Source: Oscheius onirici
Taxonomy: Eukaryota; Nematoda; Chromadorea; Rhabditida; Rhabditidae
Direction of reading: 5' to 3'
NCBI GenBank assembly: GCA_932521025.1
Contig: OW051473.1
Location: 4,340,001 to 4,404,000 of the forward strand
Length of the DNA stretch: 64,000 nt
The notes beneath the pieces are model-generated. The model made no database searches and was not told where the DNA came from. It saw only the letters and a program-made list of their open reading frames with translations. The stretch's first letter is position 1; each line of letters starts with the position of its first letter. Made by a program: the position numbers and the translations under genes. This document shows positions 11,077 through 28,398 of the stretch, one piece after another.

Positions 11077-14000
11077 AGTCCTCCAAAGGCTTCATAGGAT
11101 CATACAGCTGAAAATGCAAGATTTTAATTAATAGCCTGAAAATGGCAAATGAAAGACCAAAAATAACGGATAAGGGATTGTAGTTGGCAGACGTGAGTTT
11201 CATTGTGGGCGGAGTTGGGAATATATTCATGGAAAACCACGTTGGCTGTCGATCAAACAGAATGCTCAGCTAATGAGTTTTTTTGTCCAAATTAACGGAT
11301 CAAAACGAGGAACTGAAACTTTCAATTGTTAAAAGTTAATAAAAAAGTTGGAGCAAGAAGCATCGCGTCACAATAGTAACCACTGAATGAAGAGTCCTAT
11401 TAAATAGAAAAAAAAATTTCTGCGAACAGAATAGCACAAGGAACGGATCGGCCTAGGCTGCTAATATGCTACTCGTTGCTACTAACGCGAACGGCATTAC
11501 AAGACAATGATACGAAAGATCCCGTGTTATTCAGCCAATGAAAGTGGAACCCCGGACAGTGCTGCGATACGTCGCATAAGAAGAACTGAGACCATATGAG
11601 TCAAGATTTGTTCATTGAGCTGAAGGAGGTGGTTTTTCCCTAGTGTCAAAAGAAACTGACGGAACCGATTTTTGTGTGACAGTCGGATATAGAGAACACT
11701 GAGAAAAAAGTAGCTGAAACCAAGTACGACAGTGTTCGAGATACAGGGGTGCCCCGAGAGCGAGAAGGACCGGTGGCCAGGATCATGGTGGATATTTCCC
11801 TCTCGCTTGCGCAAACACACAACACTGACCGGTGTGGCGGCTGAAAAAAGACATGCCACATCCGATTGAACCCGAAAGGGGAAAGCGAGAGCACGAATAG
11901 GTTAATAAAAGACCGAGAAGCAAGATGAAAAGACAGATCTCGAAACAGAAATAAGACATCGAGTGATTGTGGCAGAACAGCAGGAAGCGGAAACGCGGCA
12001 AGGAAGAAGAACATAGCAAACAGAATGGGCGGCAGTGCATCCGCAAGAACACTTTTGTTGAGATCCTTTTTGATGAGTCATGTTCACACTTGGCAGCCTA
12101 GCTCAATCAGCTAATGGGTCCAAGCGGTCATAATTGGCAAGCGGAATGGCTGCGAGAAGTGCGCAGTGGTTCAAGAAAAACGTCTTCAATTGCTACATTG
12201 GAGAGTGCAAAGGCCTCCACGTCTGATAATCTGCGAAACGGATTAGAATTTTTCTTGTGCGGTGAAGTCGCACAATACGATCCGATTGGAGCGGGAATGT
12301 TGAGCTAGCAGAAAAACAATTTTGTTTTCGTCTTTCAGATATTACTGTAAAACTATGATTCCAAAAGTAGAATGTAGCGAAAATATTGTCGTTCTTATTT
12401 CTGTGCTAGCAAGAAGATGAAGAAAAACGCCGAGAAATAACACGCCTTAATTAGATAAATAGCGGTTAGTGGCACAACAAAGAACACTGCTGGCATTATA
12501 ATTGAAAGCCATGTAGGCGCCGCCTGAGGTAGGTGAATCTACAGCAAAAACGGCCGTACTATGTTTTGTGATGCCAGACGAGATCTGGAGGTCACGGACC
12601 CGGCGGTGTGTCAAAAGCAACCGATTTGCCCTCGGGCAGAACCGGTCCGTGTACGAGAGCAGCTCGACCCCTTTAAAAATGTTTGACCTCTCGCCAATTT
12701 GAACCGTCACTTTCATCATTGTGAATGAGGTAAACAGAGACAGGTGAAGACAGAAAAGAGAAAAGAAGAGTGAAAGGCGGGTCTAAGACTGACTCTAAAT
12801 AGTGTTCCAAAACAGGTAGTCTAGTCTCAAAATAGTTTCCATAGAAAACTCTTTGTTTTCGATAATTTTGTGTATCACAATAGGAAGACAGAGAAAGTTT
12901 TTAAAATAGGTGGTTGCGGTGATGGCGCAGCTGATTTGAAGACGATGGCGGCCGGTTCGGCTGCCAAACGAAGCGAAAAGCACACTGCTTTCTCTGTTTC
13001 CTTCAACTGTAGAAAGATTGCTATCTACTTTTACACTTCAGTGCATTCCAACGGAAGCAATGAAGTGCCGGGGGCATAGACTACCATGAAGGGTATTTTC
13101 CTCGAAAGCGTTATTTTCGAACGGAATATTTATCGGGAACTTTTTGAGATGTGCGGGTGTTACAGTTGGAGAATGTCGTCATTTATAATATTGTGTGTTT
13201 GATTTGACACATGATCTCTTGTTTTCGAAACAAACTAATGACCACCATGAGATCAGACGTTTAAGATAAAGCTTTGCAGAAGTTGCAAGAAAAATGAAAA
13301 GATTGTTTAAAGTAGTGCTTCTCGTTTAAGGAATGGAATAAATTTGAATGGTTAGCAGATCCTTGACCCCTGCGAGAAAGTTGTTCCTTCATTTACATCT
13401 TTTGGACAACGAGTTCCTCAAAAACACGTTTCTTCGGTGAAATTCCAAGTGAGAGCTGGTGAATTTATGCACGGATCCGTTTGCTTAGCTGTTTCAATGA
13501 TCCGCGAAATGTCAAAGCGTGGTCAAGGAAGTAGTCTTTTGAACCCAACCTTTTATTCTAGTCGTAGAACAGCAGGAGATATTTTGTCGACCGAAGAGAG
13601 CAACTCCGGCTGGGTGCAACCGAACGCGACGACATAATCCGATTCACAAAAGTTTTGGTCAGTTATGCGTTTGTGGAAAGCAGATAATGTTCTAGGATCT
13701 GTAGACCAACAAAGGTAGAAATTTAGAACAAAATACCGAGCTGCCAACATACTTTACGTTAGTGAATGGAAGAGCGGTCCGCACAAATTCTGGGGTATCT
13801 GGCACCCAAGGGAAAGCGATATCCAATGCTGATTAGACTACTCGGCGTTCATATTTGAAGAATCGCTCTAATCAAGTGAGATCCATTCTTCCTTTAAGTG
13901 AATTATAGAAGAATTTGAAATTCTGTTACAATGGCCAGTGTGAGAGCGATCGAAGAATGTGTCGAGAGCGTGGCTGATTGTTTGTAAACAGAGACCACTT

Positions 14001-14930
14001 TGGGAGAAGAAAGCGGACCAATGTGAGGCGTATCCTGGCGTGAAATCCCGGAAGGACTAGCTGCTTCACTGAACAGCCGTCTGTTGGCAAAAAGAAAGAA
14101 AAAAAAGTTGTAGAGTGTGGGGACTGGAAACAATGAATACGCTTGACATTCACACGCAAAGGACAAACAGCCGTCAGCACAAGACGCCGAGAAAACATTG
14201 GCGGCTGCCGGATCCACGGAAAACGCAGATATTTCTTGGCTCTCGAAGTCTGGCTTAATGAATCTGTAGTTGCTCGAATCTGCTCACTACAATTACTGTT
14301 GGTAGTAGAAGGTGGCTGCTATTGTTATTGAGAGCGGCATCCCAAAGAAGAGGCTTAGCAATGACATGACAATGCAATAACCTCGTGAAGACATATTGCG
14401 TTCTCGCACAGCAATACCGATTTCCTCTGAAAGATACAACTCATTTTCAGATCTTTCGGCAGGGCTACCACTATGCCCCGAGGCGAATGTTATCAAGGGC
14501 TACTCGTCCCCTCATAATTCATAAGCACGGGATCAATTATGCTGCTCCGGTGCTCAAACTGAAAGTGAGTCGACTTGACGGAGCTCACTGTTCATCAATT
14601 TTTCCCAAAAGATTGTTGCCATGTCACAAAACTAGTGTTGCGGTTCTACTTTCTCTAATAAGCTAGCAAAACACTCGAAGTCTACATAAAAGGGGACAAC
14701 TGGTGGTAATTGCCAAAAGAAGTAGCATTTCCCAGGCAGGATGAAAACTTTTATGAATACCTTCTTTTATGGCACTGCCATTTCACGAGATATATTATCT
14801 TCATGCTGTCTACAATTACAGTCACATAAAAGTTTTTGCGAATGACAAAGGTTTCCGAAAGTCGTAGGAAGCTTTCCTTTCTTAATTGCTCTCTGCTAAA
14901 TAGCCAACGTCTTAGACTCTTTTTTTAGAT
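11077..14930. other. Intergenic stretch, no supported gene
   Basis: Overlapping minus-strand ORFs at 11527-12087 lie in pyrimidine-rich sequence, use all three frames and look like composition artefacts. A 90-codon minus-strand ORF at 12447-12719 has a hint of a myosin-I tail domain and is listed among the findings. Nothing else in this stretch has both an open frame and splice sites. The last few hundred bases are presumably the promoter of the ground-like gene. Confidence 0.45.
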
Positions 14931-16017
14931 ATGAGGTCAATAATATTGCTCTTAATAAAACAACTAGCTGCTGTAAGTTCTTTTGGCTATGTCGTAGCTC
15001 CACAACCCCAAGCACCCACACCTCATCCAGAGAAAGCAAATGTAAGAACAACAAAATATGTTAACCTCTTTCAAGCCTACAAACTCTTTACCTACATTGA
15101 TCGAACTACCACAGCTTGGAGAAGAATTGGAAGACGAAGTCGGTTACATATTCCTCTTAAATGTAACGAAACTTTTAGACTCTTGTTCGCGTAAGGCCAA
15201 GAGGTAGTTTTGAGCCTTGTTCGCCTTGTCCAGCACCAGCTACACCCACCATTTGCCCTGCTGTGGAATGTCCAGAACTTATATGTGATGTAAGGAAGCC
15301 TAGATTTACAGTATACTTATTTTTAGGTTGTGAAAACGGATGTAAAGACTAACCAAGCGGTAGATATGGACTTGGCTGAAGAGGAAGTACAACGTGAGTT
15401 GCACGATTTTTTCTTTATTATATCAACGTCAAAGTGCGTGCAAGGTTTGCAAGAAGGAATAAGCGAGATGTTGGGTCCATCGTTGATGTGAATCAGAAAT
15501 GCAACAGCAATTATTTGAAGCTGATAATGAAAGAGGTTTGTGAGAAAACTACTGGAAGAATGAAAGGTTCAGAGCATGTCGAGCAACATTGTCGTCTCGA
15601 AGGTGACAATAGCTGAGAGGGCGAGCAACGAAATTGGAGGTAATTACTGCTGCTTATCCATTCAAGCCGTAACACGCAGAATACTTCGACGTAATATGCA
15701 CTACGGGTCTGTTCTCCTATTACGTAGCAGCCGAACAGTTCTGTGAAGTTACCAAAAACAACACTACTTGCTTTACTTACAGGTCCCGTTTTCAATCAAA
15801 AACGTCTCCTAAACATTCCATTTTAGGCGCGATGACACCAGCAGAGCAGGATTAACATTAAAAAGTGCGGATTATCAGCAAAAAGAAGATGAGGCGCTCT
15901 TTGGCCGAACGTGGACAAATTCCAAAACGCAAATAACTATTTTTCAGGTCAACTGGCAGATCATTGAGAGACTTTGACCAAGATGATTTCGACTCAGGGA
16001 AAGTGATAGTAATTTAG
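14931..16017 (+). CDS. Ground-like domain secreted protein (Hedgehog-related family of nematodes)
   Basis: The gene begins after a TTTTTTTAG site with a signal peptide (MRSIILLLIKQLAAVSSFGY). A low-complexity Pro/Cys-rich segment (PCSPCPAPATPTICPAVECP) and an acidic stretch follow. Next is a dibasic site (RRNKR) that could be cut by a furin-like protease. The C-terminal domain is the ground-like domain: KCNSNYLKLIMKE, then FDVICTTGLFSYYV, then QFCEV...TTCFTYR. These are the family's four conserved cysteines and the 'FxVIC...FSY' core. Ground-like proteins are secreted from nematode epidermis and glia into apical matrix or act as Hedgehog-like signals. About eight exons. The acceptor near 15177 needs a weak GTCGGT donor. 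The C-terminal exon is short and acidic, ending at TAG 16015-16017, only 178 bp from the convergent receptor kinase. Confidence 0.8.
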
Positions 16018-16194
16018 TTTACTGCATATATTAAATCCATACAAATTTTCCAGTAATATAATTATATCATGTTCGGGAAGACCGTAAACTGAAACCCAGA
16101 GATAGTATCACAATATTCGTATAGTTAACCACAGTATTCAAGCTCGTAAAGAGGAAATATTGGACACAACGACTACCAGTTAAGTGAATTAAAA

Positions 16195-22342
<6,148 letters not shown>

Positions 22343-25300
22343 TTGACTTCATGTATATCTGAAGATGATGAAGGTTTGTTGATATAACGTGAGATGTAGG
22401 CGAAATCTCTGGCAGACTTTTAGTTATTGAAAAAGAGTGGCAGATTAGTAGCTCTGCTACTGGCAGACAAAGAAAAACGAGAGAAAACGAATGTAATTAG
22501 ACGGAAAGCAGCTGATAAACAGATATCAATTAGACAAAAAAAACAAGGTCAAATACAGGGAAAGAACGGAACACGGGATTGGATGGAGAGAGGAAATGAA
22601 GAAAAATGATTCGAAACGATACGCGATTAAACGCCTGCGCCAGATTACGGTAGGTAGAAAGGATAGCAGTCAATTTAGACTGCTGAGAAAGAAGCACATA
22701 TAAGGAAGTGTATGTTGAAAGATCAGGCAGCAATGTCTAAACTGCCTACTGATTTTTATAATATATTAATGTTGGCTAGAAGGTATCGCTGGCTGGGGCA
22801 CTATGGCAACGGCCATGTTGTGTGCTGTCGAAGCACGACATATTCGGCAAGCGCGTCACTTTGAGTCCTCACTAATGAAACTCGGAAGAAAACATGAACT
22901 TTAGCATTGAAAGAAGTAGCAAGTCAAATGCTACGAATCAGGTTTGTACTTTAAAGTGCGGATGAACTTTGACTGTTCAGTACTACGAGAGCGAATCGCG
23001 CTGAGCGGTAACCCCTATTAATTGGAACAAATTTGAGGTTTGCACGGGGCGGAGTTTACTTAACTGTCCTTCAGAAACGGGGCGGAGCCAATGCTTATGG
23101 TTCAGGTAGAGAGTTTCGCAAACAGCTGGAGGCCTTCCGAGAAGGCAACTATAATAAAATGGCTAATCTGATCAAACGCAATATTCTTTCTCAGACAACG
23201 TAGGCAGCTGCACATTGACAGGAAAACTATGGTTTCTGTAATCTGATCAGAGGTCAAAGAGTTCAAGACGGGACTAATTGGCTACCGACCAGTCGAAAAG
23301 CCAAGGGAAGAGTCTGAATGACGCCCGCATATAATAACCGACATTTTGAAGCCTAAAGAAGACTCAAGATAATGAGAGTCATATTTCTGCCTGTCTGCTT
23401 TATTTTGCAGAGAACAGCAACACAAAGCCATAAGGCAGAACGGAGAATAAGCTTGGTATTGTCAATAGACAAAAATAGAAACGTTTTGGGAAAAAATCTA
23501 CTTTAGTGAGTGAACGAAAAATATAGATTAAATGAAAAAGTATCGGAACTGGAGCGAAATCGCCTTTAAAAAATTGAGCACTCTTAAATTGATATCGTCA
23601 ACATTTAAAAAAATCTCAAAACATCTAGAACATAATGGAAAGTGGCTCAAAAACATTAAAAAATAAAATGTTCAGATTGGACGTGGCTCTAAATTATTTA
23701 TTTAAACATTGAACACATTTCATGCTCACGTTCATTATTTAATCATTCTCCCGAGATAGAATAAAAAAGTTTTTTGCTTATAAAGTTCACCGTAGCATAC
23801 GAATTTGTTTCACCTCTTATTAAACTTTCTGTAAGTTTCAAACTTTAGACAAATCTTGTCTAAAGTAGTACAGCTGTTTTTTCACATAATCTTTGACGGA
23901 ATTCTGAGATATACAGACGACTTATCTCTTAAAATGAGATTTGGCGCCAGGACGGTACGTCACAATTTATTACAATATTGTTTCGTCACTGAAACGATTT
24001 CGCTCAACGACCATTCGCACAGGTCTGATCAAAATTAAACAGGCTTTCTTAGTCATTTTCATGTCTTCCTCATTCTAAGAAGAAGAACAGCCAAAAAAGA
24101 AGAGGTCGTTCGTGTCAAAAGTACTTGAAAAACGGAGAAACGGAGCTTTGTAGTGGAAAACAAGTAATTTGTATAGTTGGACAGATAACGATCATCTCGT
24201 GCCAATTAGGAGGTTGAAAAAGATCCCTAGTAATACCGTTGAACTTAACGCTTCAATGAACTCTATTGAAAAGATTCGCTCGAAATGAATAGAAAATGCA
24301 ACAATTTTTCGCAAAATGTGGCAAATAAGATGGTGAAAAAGGTAAGTGCAAAACGGTTCATTAGCCAGCTAGTGCGTTTCAGGATAATTTGATTCACATA
24401 TTCTAAACAGGAAGCAATGGCGGTCTCAGCAATACTTTCCAAACTGTGAAATTGCAGAAAAGCACACTATAAAACGCAACTAAACAGGTCTAAACATTAA
24501 TTTGCAATGAGAATAAATTGATGAATAGAAATTTAACAAGCTAATCTGGTAAAATACCAAGTCAACATCTTTTAGCTTCTTTCTCGTCATTATCCGGTCC
24601 TCAAAAGATCACACAGCATTTAATAGCAGATTTGGGCAACTATACATGCTCGAAAAACGTTCTTGCTCAATGTGGGTAATTTTTCGTGGGTACATCGGAG
24701 AAGAAGTCTCAAACGAAGCTACTCTTAAGTAGAAAAACTCTTTGCATAGGAAGGTGTTTGCAGCACGTTTCTTCTGGACGCTAATAAAACATATTCGTAA
24801 TTGATAAGGGGAATGAACATGACATTCTTGCAGGCAAGAAAAAAACAGCCGCCTTCTCATGAGAACATTAGTGAATCTCATCCACGCCTCATCATCTGCC
24901 AGCCATCGATAGCAGCTCTCCTGCTTTCGTTCGGAAAGACCGTGTCCGGCGGACTTTGCTCAAAGTGCACACAACATTCCATGTGCCTTTTTCATCTTAG
25001 ACTACACACGCAGCTATCTACTTGCCTCCGGCTGATAGTAATTTCAGGACATCACAGATCCGCTCTCAGATTATCTATCACTTTTGTACATTTTGTCAAA
25101 GACAACAGACGGGGAAGGAATATTTAAAAAAGATTTTGGGTGTTTGTGATAGCGTTAGGTAAAGAGTATTTCACAGCTATTCTACTTGGTCACGTTTTTT
25201 CGAAGAACAAAGTGCAAAGCGCCAAAATTTGAAAGCAGATCTCGCTAATGACACCATAATCGTGATCACAAAGCGAACACAAACCACAGAAACAGTGCCT

Positions 25301-27768
25301 ACGTATTTTGTGTTTCCGGAAGAAGTATGCAACGTGAATGTTGAAAAATACGCTCTGTAAGCAAGTCACTTCTCTGTGGGTATTCTTTGTATTCACTACC
25401 ACCGCGTTGAAATTGAATTGACAAAATAAATGCCATTTATTTGAACAATCGAATTTTGCCATTACTGAAAAAACTGAGTTGTGATTCGCGCAAATAACAC
25501 GGGTGGTAAGAAACAAACAAATTGTCGTTGATTGTTCGATGGGTTTTCTCATTAAAAACGAGTCTAATGGTAGCATTGCGTAACAAACATAAGCTGGAAT
25601 AGAACAAACGACGATTTGGTCATCTGTCACTTCACCGAAACGCTGTTTGATCTTTTTACCACAGTAGCTCATGTGCGTCTGAACCGACTGATCCTGTTAT
25701 CAACGCTACTTACGCAGAAATACATTCCTAGCCAATCTTGCCAGGAAGACGAACTATTTGTGCTCAGCTGTGTTGCAGAATCGCTAGTGTCTTAGATAAG
25801 AAAAAATCGAAAGGTCGATCAAAAGAACATTATTTAGGTACAAAGGTAAAATGCAAACAATGGTGGAATCTCATTTGAACGTCGCAAATTCAGTGAATGT
25901 CAAACTTAACGTCGTCGTTGAAGAAAACATTCACTGCCAAGTATGATATATGTACAGTAGGAACAAGTCGAGAGGAGCAGAAGAACCCTGTAACATACGT
26001 TTGTTTGTAGTTTTTTGTGTCGATTATGACATTCGTAGCCATTTGCGATTTTCCTACGAAATGATAAAGAAACACGTAGGGGGTCTGTCTCTGTGATTGC
26101 TGCCCGCGTCAACTCATAAAAACACTCTGATCACAATTTTTCGAACGAAAACGGTCACAGCCTCTCCATGATGACAGTCTGATAAAGAAAAATCGCCTTC
26201 TTTTCGTTTTTTTCTTGCGTGGGGCAAGTCTATTAGAAGATAAAACTTTGAATCACCTGGTCACAAAAACGTCGTCATTTGAGGTCACGGTTCTGGATCT
26301 TTATGAACGATTCGCCAAAAGCAGACTACCACATGACCGGAAGCAGTGGGAACACGTGCTAAAAATAACAGTCACTATCTATTGTAGTCTCTTTTTCAGA
26401 AGTTCCTATTTTAGTCAGAACTGAGTTGATTAAACAGTGGCTTGTTTACCGGAAAGCGTAGCCTGAAACTCTGTGACAATCTTCAGAATGACTTGCGTTT
26501 TGAATACTGTTATGCTAGGAGAAAAGCACATGAAAAGATCAACACAATATATGTCGAAACACTAGAGATTTTCAGGCAAGCTTCCTAAACATTACGGATC
26601 CCAGTGTAAAGATTACTAAAGAAACACAGTGAGAATCAAATCAAGAAGTTTCAATGACCACATTCCGAAAATGCTCTTCCTGTCGACACCCTCGGCAGTA
26701 AATTCCATAGGGTGCGGAAAAACGTAATCATAAGCTCACCCTAGAGCGTCAGCAGGATTCCGCGCCGTTATCTTCGAAGTAATTCGTTAACCGGGTGGGG
26801 CTCTTCGTTGCTGTTATGGGCGTTCACGGATCTGCTCCATCTAAAACAGTCTGGGATGACATTGAGAAATCGCTAGAATTTGACAGACGAGACGGATGAA
26901 TCAGCAAGTCACGAATGTGATTCATATCGGCAAATAGCATCAAATAATGAATCATTATTATAAAAAGCTCTGATTCATGGGATATCATGGAAAGATAACT
27001 GCTGTAGTTTAGAATAGTCGACAAGTTGCATCTTGAGAAAAGAACTAAAATAATTGGAGAAACAGTTTAAAAAAAGTGATTTGATATCATAGGCACAAAC
27101 TAATTAAAATAAGCAAAGCATATAGAAAAATGTTTTGCAGATTAACATGCATGAAAGGCTATTTCAAATATTTCAATGAAAACAGGATAGAAAAGTGCGC
27201 CTGGGCTGGAGAGACTTGTTGTCAATGATGATTCAGCATTTCGAAAGACCAGGCTTACGAAACGAAACGGAGGGAAAGTCAGTTGATGGATGAGAGACAA
27301 TAACCCAATGGAGAGAAATTCACCTCCCGATATCAGTTCTTGCTAGTTTTCCAACTACTCATCAGTAGTTTCTCGAAGTAGCTTAGAATTTATGATTTGT
27401 AATGACTATCTGTGCCTGATTTTTGTCTGTTTTGGAAGATATTTCGAGAAATTCCGTCAGATCACGTTGACTTGCTTTCTTCATAAACTGTTGTGATGAT
27501 GTCAAACAGAAAACAGAAGTTTTCGAAATAGAACCTTTTCATTCGTCTATTGAAACATGATTCAGATAGATCGTTTTCATTTCGCACCAAAACAGGTCAG
27601 TATCTATTTTTCTCATCTTATCGAGGCGTCAAAGTAAAGTGACCGGTTAACTCTTCCGGCTGTTATTGCCTTTCTGTTTTGGCTCAATGAAAACAGTAAG
27701 ACTTAGTGACTAAAACGCCTACTCATAAAAAGAGAACACCTTCTATTACGCATCCACTACTAACGGAA
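22343..27768. other. Long gene-poor stretch, no supported gene
   Basis: The stretch is 5.4 kb, AT-rich, with many short chance ORFs. The longest (minus strand, 25190-25672, 160 codons) has no recognisable motif. Two GGGGCGGAG boxes occur at 23046-23054 and 23079-23087. The interval separates the divergently oriented SCD-2-like kinase and bZIP genes, so it probably contains control sequences for both, but I cannot identify specific elements. Confidence 0.45.
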
Positions 27769-28398
27769 ATGACGCTAACGGTTGATAACAGCCCGTTTGC
27801 TCTATATAAAGATTGCGAATCACCTTTCTGTTATCAGAGCATGGCCGTCGCCTACCCTCAGCTGGTTGCTTCTCTCCAGGGTTTCCCTGCCGACCCAAGT
27901 CTACAACTAATGCAATTTTTGCCTTTCTACAACGAAGCTTTACTTCGATCACACATTAATGCCTCCACTTCTTCTATCGATTCGAATCTATTGATGCCAA
28001 AAAAGGAACTTTGTGATTCCGCTGGCTCTTCTCCTAGTCCTGCTTTGGTAAGTTCAATCTTATTTTCTCGATTAATTGTTTCTTTTCAGAGCAGAAACTC
28101 CTCCAGCCCCGATACTGGTGCTATGAGAGTGAAACGTGGTCGTCCTCAGCAAGATATCCAAGATGATGATGACCCGTCTAGTCAGAAAAGGAAACATCGC
28201 CGTCTTTATGCCCGTCAGTACAGAGCCCAAATGCGCCAACGCGTCGACGAAGTCAAATGTTTGAAATCCGAAGCTGAAGAGCTGAAGCGACTTCTTCGAG
28301 AACAAGAAGCAGAGTCTAAACGTCTACGCGAAGAGCTGGCTCAGAAGAACGTTTTTATCAGCAACCTACAATGTGTGCTCCAGTCTAGGGTCTTCTAA
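27769..28398 (+). CDS. bZIP transcription factor, Maf-like
   Basis: Two exons: 27769-28047 and 28090-28398, split by a 42-bp intron with a GTAAGT donor and TTTTCAG acceptor; 195 residues. The N-terminal half is a Ser/Pro-rich candidate activation region. Residues near 115-130 are acidic. The C-terminal part has a basic region (QKRKHRRLYARQYRAQMRQR) running into a heptad coiled coil (LKSEAEELKRLLREQEAES, KRLREEL). The tyrosine-alanine spacing (Y-A-x-x-x-R) resembles the Maf/NRL DNA-contact motif 'GYAQSCR', but the usual invariant asparagine is replaced by arginine and the Ser-Cys by Gln-Tyr, so DNA preference may differ. The frame stays open upstream of the ATG to 27706 without another Met. 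A 5' exon could exist. It presumably acts as a dimer in the nucleus. Confidence 0.75.
   Translation: MTLTVDNSPFALYKDCESPFCYQSMAVAYPQLVASLQGFPADPSLQLMQFLPFYNEALLRSHINASTSSIDSNLLMPKKELCDSAGSSPSPALVSSILFSRLIVSFQSRNSSSPDTGAMRVKRGRPQQDIQDDDDPSSQKRKHRRLYARQYRAQMRQRVDEVKCLKSEAEELKRLLREQEAESKRLREELAQKNVFISNLQCVLQSRVF

Noticed and set aside
11527-12087. Overlapping minus-strand ORFs of 60-122 codons
   Set aside because: Several frames are open at once in pyrimidine-rich DNA, a composition effect. No motif and no consistent splice model.
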